NCBI GenBank assembly: GCA_046346845.1
Contig: JAXMHH010000003.1
Coordinates: forward strand, 433,615-497,614
Direction of reading: 5' to 3'
Length of the DNA stretch: 64,000 bases
From: DSSB01 sp046346845
GTDB taxonomy: Bacteria; UBA10199; DSSB01
Both the position numbers and the translations under genes were made by a program. The notes below the pieces were generated by a model that had not been told where the DNA came from, did not search any database, and worked only from the letters and a program-made list of their open reading frames with translations. Of the stretch, positions 42,104 through 50,580 are shown piece by piece (the stretch's first letter is position 1; each line of letters begins with the position of its first letter).

Positions 42104-43447
42104 TTATTGGGCGATCAGGGACAGGGGCGCCTTGATGAAGGCCAGTCCCGATTCCCCCATCGTCTTGAAACGAAAGCGGCCGCAGATATTCTGGGCGATG
42201 GCGTCGAACAGCTCCTTGGCGTCTTGGCTGGTGATCCCGCCGCCCAATTTGATGTCTTTGAAGGAAACGGTCACGACCTGCCCGGTGCTGTCGTCGATCG
42301 AGACGGTCATGTTGCACTTCACGTTGATGCTGTCGTACTTTTTCAAGAAGCGGCTCAGGGCGGGCTTCACCGCGCCGTTCACGCCGTTGGAAAAGCTCTT
42401 GGCGTCATCCTCACGCTTGTCCTTCACCTTGCCCTTGGGATTGACCGAGACTTCGGTCAAGGCCGAGCCCTCGCCCTTGGTCTTCACGTCGGAGGCCGGC
42501 TTGGGATCTCCTTTTTGAGGGGGAGCGCCGGCCTTGCTGTAATTCGCCTTCAAGGCGGCGAGGATCTCCGCGACGCCTTGGTTGAAAGACTCGCTGCCTT
42601 TGGGCGCGGCGCCCAGGGCCTGGATCAGGCCCAAGCGGGCCTGATGCGCCGTGGAATCGGTCAGCAGGGCCGAATCGCTGAGCCAGGCGGCGATCTTCGC
42701 GGCGGCCTGGGCGGCGTTGGCGGAGGAACCCTTGGCAAAATTCCGCACCTCCAAAATCGCCAGGGTCACGGCCAGGTACTTCTTGTTGCGCTCGGGGTTG
42801 TAAGCGGCAAATTTGTCGCCGAACAACTTGGCGTCGCTCAGGGAATCGGCGAGCGAGGCCGACTCTTGCGGCTTCGCCTCGGCCTTGGGCGCCTCCTTCG
42901 GGGCATCTTTAGGCGCGTCTTTGGGGGCCTCCTTGGGCGTCTCGGCCTTGGGAGTATAGTTGCGCTGCAAGGCCTCGAGGACGGCCTTGACCCCATCGTC
43001 GATGCCCGCACCCTTCGGGGCGCGCTTCAAGGCCTTGATCAGGTTGACCCTAGCCTGGTGCGCGACCACGGTGTCGCCAAGCAGGTCGGCGTCGCTGAGC
43101 CAGGCCTCGACCTTTTGGACCGCATAGGCGGAATTTTTCTCGTCGCCGCGTAGCAGCTTGCGGATCTCCAGGATGGCGACGGTGACCTTGAGGTATTTCT
43201 TGTTGCGCTCGGGCTGGTACTTGGCGTTGGCAACGGCGCCGAACAGCTGCTCGTCGCCCATGGCCTTCAATAGATCCTCGACGCTCTTGTACGAGTCGGC
43301 GGAGGAGGAATCCATGGGGACATAGGAGTCCACCGGACCGGGCAGGGGTTTGGCCTCAGGCGCGTCGCCAAACGGCGCATCGCCGGGGCCGAGTGGAAAG
43401 GATTTCGCGGCGCCCAATACGGGGCCCGAAGGGAGAGGTGGCGTCAT
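42104..43447 (-). CDS. Repeat protein of unknown function, paralogue B
   Basis: 447 residues from ATG 43447 (GGGAG upstream); the in-frame ATG at 43459 overlaps that site. Architecture as in the next gene downstream: N-terminal Pro/Gly-rich leader, two repeats (about 57-165 and 200-304) sharing KYQPERNKKYLKVTVAILE in the first and NPERNKKYLAVTLAILEVR in the second, an Ala/Pro/Lys linker made of EAPKDAPKDAPKEAPK between the repeats, and a C-terminal beta-rich domain (MTVSIDDSTGQVVTVSFKDI). The first repeats of the two paralogues are much more alike than repeats 1 and 2 within either protein, so the internal duplication preceded the gene duplication. Confidence 0.8.
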   Translation of the reverse strand: MTPPLPSGPVLGAAKSFPLGPGDAPFGDAPEAKPLPGPVDSYVPMDSSSADSYKSVEDLLKAMGDEQLFGAVANAKYQPERNKKYLKVTVAILEIRKLLRGDEKNSAYAVQKVEAWLSDADLLGDTVVAHQARVNLIKALKRAPKGAGIDDGVKAVLEALQRNYTPKAETPKEAPKDAPKDAPKEAPKAEAKPQESASLADSLSDAKLFGDKFAAYNPERNKKYLAVTLAILEVRNFAKGSSANAAQAAAKIAAWLSDSALLTDSTAHQARLGLIQALGAAPKGSESFNQGVAEILAALKANYSKAGAPPQKGDPKPASDVKTKGEGSALTEVSVNPKGKVKDKREDDAKSFSNGVNGAVKPALSRFLKKYDSINVKCNMTVSIDDSTGQVVTVSFKDIKLGGGITSQDAKELFDAIAQNICGRFRFKTMGESGLAFIKAPLSLIAQ

Positions 43448-43603
43448 GGACACTCCCAAAAATAGTTAATAATTTCGAGGGATTGAATTAGGTGGGCAGG
43501 GCCGTGGCCCTGGAAAATTCTTGTGCCCCCACCGAAATTTTCCCGTTACGGGCTTTCTTCGGAAAAATTTCAATATAGTTGCGAATTTGCGGCCCCGTCC
43601 GGC

Positions 43604-44722
43604 CTAGGGAAAATCGAAGCGCAGGTTGTTGGCGTCGCCCACCAGGCGGTTGTAGGACTCCACCACCTCGTTCAGGCTGCGCGCGTCGGCCTTTTTTCCC
43701 TCCGCCAGGTCGCGCTTGAGGAACTTGGCCTTAGTCAGAAAATTCTTCGCGCTGTTCTCGAAGCCGCTGTACCAGAAGGTCTTGCTGGTCTCCGGTTGGT
43801 TGGCGCCGGCGTAGCTGAGCATGGCGTCGTATTCCTTGTTCAGGTTGTCGAAGGCGGCGAGGTAGGCGGCCGGCTGGAATTGCGAAATGTCCTCCTTCGG
43901 AATCGTGCGGATCAGGCGCCGGGCGTTGATCATGTAGCTCTGCGTGTAATACGGTAGGCGCTTGCCTTGCTGCTGCTCGATCTTCGCCAATTCCTTCACT
44001 TCCACGTCCGCCTTGATCGTGTCGACCTCCGCGGAGAGACGCTTTTCGGCATCCAGGAAACGGTTGAAGGCCGCCATCAATTGCGAGTGCATCTCCTTGG
44101 CCTTGGCGCAATTGTCGTCCTTATAGTCCTGCTGGTCGTAATAGTCGCTGGCCTTCTGAGTCAGGGGCACCAGCTCGGCATAGGCGACCGCCAGTTCGCC
44201 CGCGGCCTGCTCGGCCTTGGGCAGCGAGGGACCGGTGGTCTTGCCCTTGTCGGCCGCTTCGTTGCAGGTCTTCACCCCGTCTTCATAAAGGGTATACAGC
44301 CCGTAGCTGATATAGGTTTCCTTGCAATTGGGGCCGGTCTTTTCGTTCACCCAGGAGAGATAGCGGGCCCGGCTGTCGGCGGTGCGCGAGGCGGTGCGGT
44401 TGAGGCATTTGACGTAGCCGTTGATCTCCTCGATGAGCGCCGTATCGTCGGCGGCAGGGGCGCTGGGCGCCGTGGTTCCCGGAACGGGGGCCGGCTGGGT
44501 CTCGGCGGGAGGCGGAGGAGCGGGCGGAACGGGGGCTGCCGGCGGAGCGGGGGGCGTCACGGGCACGGGAACGCTGGGCGGCGCCGCCTCGGGCTTTTTC
44601 TCTTTGCCCAGCATCTGGTCGATCTTGTTGCGGATGGCGCTGGCATCGCAGGCGCCGCAGAGCAGCGGCAGCGCAAACAGGACGGCGATTAATCGGCGTT
44701 GCTTCCCCAGGCGGAGATTCAT
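43604..44722 (-). CDS. DUF3829-family lipoprotein
   Basis: 372 residues. A lipobox LPLLCGAC places a lipidated cysteine at about residue 25. A Pro/Ala-rich spacer (about 45-90) follows, then an all-helical domain with the YiiG/DUF3829 pattern: INGYVKCLNRTASR with its conserved Cys, then repeated Ala/Glu/Lys helices, and SLNEVVESYNRLVGDAN at the end. Anchored in the inner or outer membrane facing the periplasm. Function unknown. The 156 bp gap to the paralogue-B gene has only short GC hairpins. Confidence 0.8.
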   Translation of the reverse strand: MNLRLGKQRRLIAVLFALPLLCGACDASAIRNKIDQMLGKEKKPEAAPPSVPVPVTPPAPPAAPVPPAPPPPAETQPAPVPGTTAPSAPAADDTALIEEINGYVKCLNRTASRTADSRARYLSWVNEKTGPNCKETYISYGLYTLYEDGVKTCNEAADKGKTTGPSLPKAEQAAGELAVAYAELVPLTQKASDYYDQQDYKDDNCAKAKEMHSQLMAAFNRFLDAEKRLSAEVDTIKADVEVKELAKIEQQQGKRLPYYTQSYMINARRLIRTIPKEDISQFQPAAYLAAFDNLNKEYDAMLSYAGANQPETSKTFWYSGFENSAKNFLTKAKFLKRDLAEGKKADARSLNEVVESYNRLVGDANNLRFDFP

Positions 44723-44795
44723 GGCGGCCTCCTTCGCAGGTCTTCGAGCCCAAATGGTTTGGCCTATCTACTCAAAAAGCCGGACAGGGCTCAAC

Positions 44796-45011
44796 TTAAT
44801 CTTTTTTCGGAAGAACCGCTTCTCCCTCTCCACCTTCCATCGAGACATTGCTTTCCTCCACCTCGACGCCCTTCCCGGGAATCACGTAGCCCTCGGAGGC
44901 CCAGGTGCCGAGGTCGATGCGCCGGCAACGCTCACTGCAGAAGGGGCGATGGGGATTCCCCTCGTAGGGGACTAATTTGCGGCATTGGGGACAGGGGACT
45001 CGAAGTGGCAT
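44796..45011 (-). CDS. yacG: DNA gyrase inhibitor YacG-like zinc protein
   Basis: 71 residues. The four zinc ligands are C7, C10, C25 and C29 in VPCPQC and FCSERCR, followed by IDLGTWASEGYVIPG, all diagnostic of YacG. YacG binds GyrB and inhibits gyrase in E. coli. The C-terminal acidic tail is longer than usual. The start is ATG 45011, just after the stop of the PerR-like gene (2 bp gap), so they share a transcript. Confidence 0.9.
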   Translation of the reverse strand: MPLRVPCPQCRKLVPYEGNPHRPFCSERCRRIDLGTWASEGYVIPGKGVEVEESNVSMEGGEGEAVLPKKD

Positions 45012-45013
45012 CG

Positions 45014-45445
45014 CTAGGCTTGCTTGGCCTCGCAGGAAGTGCAGATCCCGTGAAAGTTCACCTCGCTGCGCAGGATCTTGCCCTTGTCGGCGAGCGACTC
45101 GGGGGCGCAGGTCTCGAGACAGTCCATACGCATCTCGACGTCCTGAACGCCGCCGCAGACGGTGCAGATGAAATGATGGTGTCGGTCCATGCGGGTGTCG
45201 TAGCGCGTCTTGCCTTGCGAGACGATGGCGACGCGGATCTCGCCGATCTCCACCAAGGTCTCGAGCGTCTTGTAGACGGTGGCTAGGGAGACGGCGGGGT
45301 AGCGTTTTTTGACCGCTTGGAAGATCAACTCGGCGGAGGGGTGGTCGCATTGGTGCTGTTGGACGGCGCGCAGAATCTCCAACCTTTGCGGGGTAATTTT
45401 GAGGCTTTTTTGGCGAAGCTTATCTTCTAGGATGGACATTCTCAT
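45014..45445 (-). CDS. Fur-family regulator, probably PerR-like
   Basis: 143 residues (M3 is an alternative start). A winged-helix DNA-binding half (ITPQRLEILRAVQQH, then SLATVYKTLETLVEIGEI) precedes the metal domain. The structural zinc cysteines are CTVC and CTSC. The regulatory-site residues read DHPSAE, RYDTRMDRHHHF and VQDVE; the Asp in the last motif, where Fur usually has Glu, and the overall spacing point to PerR, the peroxide-sensing branch, rather than Fur. A box resembling the PerR consensus lies in the divergent intergenic region. yacG follows on the same strand. Confidence 0.88.
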   Translation of the reverse strand: MRMSILEDKLRQKSLKITPQRLEILRAVQQHQCDHPSAELIFQAVKKRYPAVSLATVYKTLETLVEIGEIRVAIVSQGKTRYDTRMDRHHHFICTVCGGVQDVEMRMDCLETCAPESLADKGKILRSEVNFHGICTSCEAKQA

Positions 45446-45576
45446 TGGATAAACTCATCGAGTTTGGACGCAAGCTATCAAAAAATATCTTAGATAAACA
45501 AGCCCTTATCGTCAATTGCCATAATATTTTCCAAGCTAAATATCCGTACAAAATTGGGAGACTAAGCCACCCTGCC

Positions 45577-45625
45577 TTGACAATTCTTTATCGGTTTTGA
45601 TATCAAATAATAATAATTCTTATTT
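45577..45625 (+). promoter_or_regulatory. Candidate promoter overlapped by a PerR/Fur-type box
   Basis: TTGACA (45577-45582) and a -10-like TATCAA (45601-45606, 18 bp spacer) point to the gene at 45655. Overlapping the -10 is the near-palindrome AAATAATAATAATTC-TTATTT (45605-45625). Its central 15 bases (45608-45622) match 11 of the 14 defined positions of the PerR consensus TTATAATNATTATAA. The whole region 45446-45654 is strikingly AT-rich compared with the rest of the window. Confidence 0.5.
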
Positions 45626-45654
45626 AGAAGTATCTGTAAAGAGAGAGACCGTCT

Positions 45655-47127
45655 ATGGAATCGAAAGTCGCCCCCGACCTAGGCCTGAATAAAGTGTTTG
45701 GCGCACCGCTCCAAAATCTCTACCGGGCGCTGCTGCGCGGGCCCCGTGCCCCCCGCCAACCCGAGCTGATCCGCGCCTTGGGAAATTCCCTGGCGGCCCA
45801 GGGGCTGCGCTATCACCCCCGCACCCTGAAGCGGCAGCTGCTCGGCTCCATCGAATACATCCCGGAATCCCTCGAAACCTCGCTCTTGGAATGGCTCGCA
45901 TCGCATCCGGTCTCAGGCCAAAAGGCCCTCGTGGACAACTTCCGCCGCGAAAAACAGGCCCTGGAAAAGTCCCAGGACGAGTCCCTCTACGTCCCGCCGC
46001 GCTTCCTCCAGAACATGGCCGACGCCTACCTGTTCCGCCACAAAGACCTGAGCCGGCGCAAGCTCGCGCTGCAATTGAGCTCCAGCCTCCAAGAGAAGGG
46101 GGTATCCATCGGCCTCGAGACCCTGCAGGCGGCGCTGTCCGGCAAGACGCAGAAGGTACGCAAGGTCCTCGAAGAAGAGATGCTGTCCTACTTCCGGAAG
46201 GAAGGCCTAGCCGACCGTGCGGCCGTGGAGGCCTACCTGCAGGAAGCCAGGCAGGCCGGCGGGGAAGAGGTGCGCAAAATCGAGGTGGGCGACCTTTCCG
46301 AATGGGCGGACGCCTATCTCTTGAAGCACCGGGGCCTGTCCAAGCGCCAGTTGGCGCTGCGCCTGCAGCAACGCCTGCGGGAAAGGGGCTACGCCTACCA
46401 CCTCAGCTCCCTGCAATCGGTATTGGAGGGCAAGACCCACAAGACCCGCAAGGTGATCGTCGACACGCTGCGAGAACTGCTGCAGGCCGAGGGGTTGGAC
46501 GCGTCCGAGCAGATCTCCGAATTCGTCCGCTCCGCGGAAGGGGTGCCGCTCGCTTGGAGCCAATACGTCGATGCCAAAGAGGTCCCGCGCTGGGTCGAGT
46601 CGCTCTTGCAGGGCCAACCAGGCTTGACGCGGCGCCAGATCGCCCTGCAGTTGCAGGAAGACCTGCGCAAGCAGGAGTTTCGCTTCAGCCTCAGCACCCT
46701 GCAGTATTTGTTGGCGGGCAAGACCCAGCGGATCAAGCAGGTGGTCGCCGAAACGCTCGAAGGCTACCTGAAGCCGGGCGGCCTGCCCAACTTCCAGGCC
46801 GCCGCGCGCCGGATGGTGGCCTTGCACGGCGGACGCCAGGAACTGCAAAGGCGCGTCCTCGAGTGCTACCAGCGCTTCCAGAGCGCCCAAGACCAAGACC
46901 GGGAGGCGCTGCGCCAAGCCTTCATCGCGGCCCGTTGGGACTTGATCCGAAAAATCGCGCTGAAACGGAGCCAGCCGGCTCCCTCCCGGCATCCCTCCTC
47001 CAGCCGGAGGCGGGCGGAATTCGAGGACCCGGATGCGACGGAAGTCGTGTTTGAGCCGGCGGGAGAAGGCGCGGACATCCCCGTCGCCTACGGCGTGCGC
47101 GAGTCCTTGGATCGCTTGGTGTCGTAA
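45655..47127 (+). CDS. Four-repeat helical protein of unknown function, possibly DNA-binding
   Basis: 490 residues with four tandem repeats at an even spacing of about 97 residues, starting near 20, 117, 214 and 311. The best three share the pattern LS-R-LALQLQ--L-E-G----L-TLQ--L-GKT-K-RKV: DLSRRKLALQLSSSLQEKG, GLSKRQLALRLQQRLRERG and GLTRRQIALQLQEDLRKQE. Each unit looks like two or three helices with a turn and a basic patch after GKT, reminiscent of a helix-turn-helix. The C-terminus is basic then acidic. No signal peptide or membrane helix. It diverges from the PerR-like gene and has a PerR-type box in its promoter. I recognise no family; DNA or RNA binding is an inference from charge and repeat form. 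Confidence 0.8.
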   Translation: MESKVAPDLGLNKVFGAPLQNLYRALLRGPRAPRQPELIRALGNSLAAQGLRYHPRTLKRQLLGSIEYIPESLETSLLEWLASHPVSGQKALVDNFRREKQALEKSQDESLYVPPRFLQNMADAYLFRHKDLSRRKLALQLSSSLQEKGVSIGLETLQAALSGKTQKVRKVLEEEMLSYFRKEGLADRAAVEAYLQEARQAGGEEVRKIEVGDLSEWADAYLLKHRGLSKRQLALRLQQRLRERGYAYHLSSLQSVLEGKTHKTRKVIVDTLRELLQAEGLDASEQISEFVRSAEGVPLAWSQYVDAKEVPRWVESLLQGQPGLTRRQIALQLQEDLRKQEFRFSLSTLQYLLAGKTQRIKQVVAETLEGYLKPGGLPNFQAAARRMVALHGGRQELQRRVLECYQRFQSAQDQDREALRQAFIAARWDLIRKIALKRSQPAPSRHPSSSRRRAEFEDPDATEVVFEPAGEGADIPVAYGVRESLDRLVS

Positions 47128-47139
47128 GCGAGCCCGCGG

Positions 47140-47823
47140 TTAGGGCGTGCTGGAAATGCGGAAGTCCGCGTAGTCGCAGGCGGCGGGCTGATGGGTGGCG
47201 TTGCCGTCCGTCATCACCCCGATGCCGGAGGGTTTTTTCTCGAGGGGCCTACCGAAGTATTTCTGGTAATCCTCCGCCACCGAGACCGTCTCGTCGACCC
47301 AGCTGCCAAGCGAGCCCGACCCCGTCTGCTTGGAGATAATATAAAATTTGCCGGGATTCTTCGCCCAATAAGAGCCCTCGGTGAGGGAGGCGCTCCAGAC
47401 ATATTTGAGGGCCGAGGTGCGGCCGAAGCCGACGTAGACCGCGCAGGCGCTGTCGTTGGTGGCGGAAGTCGTCTCGCGCGAGCCCGCCGGGATCTTCTGG
47501 GCGCGCCAGCGATACTTCAAGTAGGGGTATTTGGCGATGTCCCAATTGAAGTCCTTGAAGATCGGCACCGAGATATCCTCGGAGTCCTCCGCGCGCAACA
47601 TGCGCCGCCCGCCGTCCTGGGCGACCTTATAGACTTTTTCCGCCTTGCCGTAATGGAAGGGATAGGTCTTCCAATTCTTGGGAAAGGAACCCACCTCGCT
47701 GGACACCAATCCGTCGACATTGAGGTCCTCCGCGGCGGAGGGCGCGACTGCGAGGCAGAGCAGCCCTAGGCCCAGGATAAAGCGCTTCGATTTTTCAAAA
47801 ACCCGATTCGGCGATGCTCCCAT
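47140..47823 (-). CDS. DUF3047 family secreted protein
   Basis: 227 residues with a signal peptide (hydrophobic core ILGLGLLCLAVAPSA, cleavage near residue 31). The body has the DUF3047 pattern: FPKNWKTYPF near the start, YLKYRWRAQKIPAG, and ACAVYVGFGR, GIGVMTDGNATH and CDYADFRI near the end. Predicted beta-sandwich, periplasmic or outer-membrane associated; function unknown. It starts 7 bp after the stop of the prohibitin-like gene. Confidence 0.85.
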   Translation of the reverse strand: MGASPNRVFEKSKRFILGLGLLCLAVAPSAAEDLNVDGLVSSEVGSFPKNWKTYPFHYGKAEKVYKVAQDGGRRMLRAEDSEDISVPIFKDFNWDIAKYPYLKYRWRAQKIPAGSRETTSATNDSACAVYVGFGRTSALKYVWSASLTEGSYWAKNPGKFYIISKQTGSGSLGSWVDETVSVAEDYQKYFGRPLEKKPSGIGVMTDGNATHQPAACDYADFRISSTP

Positions 47824-47830
47824 ACTTTCC

Positions 47831-48664
47831 TTACTGCCCCGCTCCGGTCTCCGACCCCAGGATCACCGGCAGACCCGACTTGCCCGCCCCGATGATGACG
47901 ATCTTGCTGTTGTTGCTCTCGGCCAGTTTTTGGGTGGCCTCGATGCCCTTCCACTTCAGATAGCTCTCGGTGAGCCCATCGGCGACCTTCTTTTGGAAAT
48001 CGGCGATACCCTCGGCCTCGACCCGCTTGCGGTCGGCCTCCTGGCGTTCGCGATCCAGGACGAATTTCATCTGCTCGGCCTGCTGCTCGGCCTCGAGCTT
48101 CTTCGCGATCGCGTCGGAAAGGATTTGGGGCAGCGTCATCTGCCGCAGCATGACGCGCTCGACCCGGATCCCGCGCGGGGCCACCAAGGGCTCGAGGTGG
48201 GTGAGCATGGCATTGGCGATCACCTCGCGCTCGGAGGTGTAGAGCGCCTTGGCTTCGTAGCTGGCGGTGGCACCGCGGATCACGGAACGAAATTGGGGCT
48301 CCAGCACCACGGATTGGTAGTCGGGGCCGATGGTGCGGTAGACCTCGGCCGCCCGTTCCGGAATCAGGGAATACAGGAGGGTGACGTCCAGGTTCACCGA
48401 AAGGCCTTCCTGCGAGGGGACAACCGCCTCCTCGGTGATCTCTTGGGTGCGCACGCTCATCTTCTCGACGTTCAGCAGCGGATTGATGATGTGAAAGCCG
48501 GAAGGCAAGACCTGCGGATCGACCTTGCCGAAGAGGATCTGCACGCCAACCGTGCCGGCCGGAATGATCACGAAGCTCTTCAAGGCCACGAAGGCGATGA
48601 CCAAGGCCACCGCGAGGTAGATCCCGATGCCGCAACCCTTTTTGATTGGAATCGCATCAGCCAT
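47831..48664 (-). CDS. Prohibitin/HflC-like SPFH protein
   Basis: 277 residues. One N-terminal membrane anchor (about 10-32, CGIGIYLAVALVIAFVALKS) precedes the SPFH/Band 7 domain (IIPAGTVGVQILFGKVDPQV to about 190) and a charged coiled coil (KKLEAEQQAEQMKFVLDRER). Such proteins form large ring-like membrane assemblies and modulate membrane proteases such as FtsH. A Gly-rich C-terminus follows. It is first in a two-gene unit with the DUF3047 gene. Confidence 0.9.
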   Translation of the reverse strand: MADAIPIKKGCGIGIYLAVALVIAFVALKSFVIIPAGTVGVQILFGKVDPQVLPSGFHIINPLLNVEKMSVRTQEITEEAVVPSQEGLSVNLDVTLLYSLIPERAAEVYRTIGPDYQSVVLEPQFRSVIRGATASYEAKALYTSEREVIANAMLTHLEPLVAPRGIRVERVMLRQMTLPQILSDAIAKKLEAEQQAEQMKFVLDRERQEADRKRVEAEGIADFQKKVADGLTESYLKWKGIEATQKLAESNNSKIVIIGAGKSGLPVILGSETGAGQ

Positions 48665-48771
48665 AGATTCGCTCCCCTATTGACGCCAAGCCCTGCAGAT
48701 TAGGTTGAAAGAATATTCCGGCTATCCTAGGTTTAAGTCGAAAGTGCGTCAACTTGAAAGGCGGGAAGGCC

Positions 48772-50328
48772 ATGAACCAAGATCGCAACCTACCCTATTA
48801 CCAGCCCGAGGACTTCTACGCGGAGGAGCCCTTCTTCCAAAAACTGATGCAGCACTACCTCCCGGCGCAAGAGTTCGCCTATGCCCAGGAATATCTCGCC
48901 AAGATGGGCAAGCTTTCGGCCCGCGAATTCAGCCCCTTGGTCCTGACCACCGACCTCCAGCGGCCGCGGCACATCCCCTACGACCCCTGTGGCCGAAGGA
49001 TAGATAAAATCGAATACGACCAGAGCTATTTGACGATCGCCCGCAAGGCATACGAATTCGGCATCATCGGGCTGGGGCACGCTCCGGAGTTCCTGAGCCA
49101 AGGCCGACGCTACGGCCCCCTTCTGAAATTCGGCGTCGGCTATCTCTTTTCCCAGGCGGGTTCGGTGCTCTACTGCCCGATCTGCATGACCGATGGCACC
49201 CTCCAAGTCCTGCAGCGCCACGGCTCCCGGGAGCTCAAGGAAAAATGGATCCCCCGCCTCACCAGCCTGGATTACCAGACGATGTACGACGGCGCGATGT
49301 ACCTGACCGAGGTGCAGGGCGGCTCGGACGTGGGCGCCAACAGCTGCCGCGCCAAATTGGAAAACGGCGAGTGGCGGCTCTACGGAGAGAAGTGGTTCTG
49401 CTCCAACATCGGTTCGCGCACCTCCTTGGTCCTGGCCCGCCCCGAGGGCGCCCCGGAGGGGACCCGCGGCCTCGGACTCTTCCTCCTGCCGCGCAACCTC
49501 GAATCCGGCGAGCGCAACAAGATCCGCGTCGACCGCGTCAAGAACAAGCTCGGCACCTGCGAGATGGCCACCGGAGAGATCACCCTGGAGGGCGCCCTCG
49601 CCTATCCCGTCGGCGAGCTCGAGCGGGGCTTTTCCTACATGACCGACATGCTCAATCTCTCGCGCGTCTATAATTCGGTCTGGTCGATCGGCCTGATGCG
49701 CCGCGCCTTCCTCGAAGCGCGCCACTATGCCCGCGGCCGTCGCGCCTTCGGCAAGGCGATCGCGGAATATCCCCTGGTGGCCCGTACCCTGAGGCAGATG
49801 GAATTGGACACGGAACGGGCCACCGCCCTGGTCTTCGAGACGCTCAACTTCATGGACAAGCTCGAGGCGGGCCGCGGCGACGCCAAGGACGAAACCCTGC
49901 TGCGCCTGCTGACGCCGGTGATCAAATTCTTCACCGCCGAGCAGGCGATTACCGCCGGACACCGCGCCATCGAGATCTTCGGCGGCAATGGCTGCGTCGA
50001 GGACTTCCCCGTCGCCAAGCTGCTGCGCGACGCGCAAATCCTGGCGATTTGGGAAGGCACCGCCAATGTCCTGTCCCTCGACTTCCTGCGCGTGCTGAAG
50101 AAAAGCGAGGCCGGAGACCTATGCCTCGAGTTCGCCGCGCAAAAAATCGCCGGGCTCCAAGAGCCCGCCCGCCAGGAACACTTCCGCCGCGAGGCGAAGC
50201 GGATGCGCGAATCCCTCCACGCCCTGGTCTCGGGAAAAGACGGCCACAGCGGGGAACTCGCCTGCCGGGATACCGCCTGGGAGCTGGCCCTCTTCCTCCA
50301 ACAGCTGATTCAAGAAGGACTTTCCTAA
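48772..50328 (+). CDS. Acyl-CoA dehydrogenase, AidB-like
   Basis: 518 residues from ATG 48772, which follows GGCGGGAAGG; the frame also opens at TTG 48754. Length and motifs fit the AidB branch: RHIPYDPCGRRIDKIEY, MYLTEVQGGSDVGANSCRA (flavin and substrate loop), GEKWFCSNI, FGKAIAEYPLVARTLRQM, and EIFGGNGCVEDFPVAKLLRDAQILAIWEGTAN split around the FAD and active-site region. These flavoproteins oxidise acyl-CoA thioesters; AidB itself is linked to alkylation response and DNA binding. No fatty acid genes adjoin. The divergent prohibitin-like gene is 107 bp away. Confidence 0.9.
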   Translation: MNQDRNLPYYQPEDFYAEEPFFQKLMQHYLPAQEFAYAQEYLAKMGKLSAREFSPLVLTTDLQRPRHIPYDPCGRRIDKIEYDQSYLTIARKAYEFGIIGLGHAPEFLSQGRRYGPLLKFGVGYLFSQAGSVLYCPICMTDGTLQVLQRHGSRELKEKWIPRLTSLDYQTMYDGAMYLTEVQGGSDVGANSCRAKLENGEWRLYGEKWFCSNIGSRTSLVLARPEGAPEGTRGLGLFLLPRNLESGERNKIRVDRVKNKLGTCEMATGEITLEGALAYPVGELERGFSYMTDMLNLSRVYNSVWSIGLMRRAFLEARHYARGRRAFGKAIAEYPLVARTLRQMELDTERATALVFETLNFMDKLEAGRGDAKDETLLRLLTPVIKFFTAEQAITAGHRAIEIFGGNGCVEDFPVAKLLRDAQILAIWEGTANVLSLDFLRVLKKSEAGDLCLEFAAQKIAGLQEPARQEHFRREAKRMRESLHALVSGKDGHSGELACRDTAWELALFLQQLIQEGLS

Positions 50329-50496
50329 GGCCATTTCTCTTTCAAAATGAGAACCCCCCTAGTTATTATCAAATTGATAAACAACTTCACCGGACGCGGC
50401 ACCGATCTCTTATCCATACGAGGGGAATGCGCAAAAATTCCGGGGGTTTAGTCAGGGCATTCCCGGGGCCTGGTTAAGGCCTTTACTTCGTTCTTT

Positions 50497-50512
50497 TGGC
50501 ATATTAATTGCT
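50497..50512 (+). promoter_or_regulatory. Sigma-54-type promoter
   Basis: TGGCATATTAATTGCT has GG at 50498-50499 and GC at 50510-50511, the exact -24/-12 spacing, and matches the consensus TGGCAC-N5-TTGCA closely. A start near 50523 would give a leader of about 58 bases before the ATG at 50581. The rest of the 252 bp gap contains an imperfect hairpin (GGGGAATGC to GCATTCCC, around 50421-50465) in the place where an activator could bind. Confidence 0.6.
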
Positions 50513-50580
50513 CGATCTTATCCTTAGAGGTTTCGGTTTTTTCGAGGTTTTTTTTCTCTTATTTTGGAAGGAGAGTCCCC

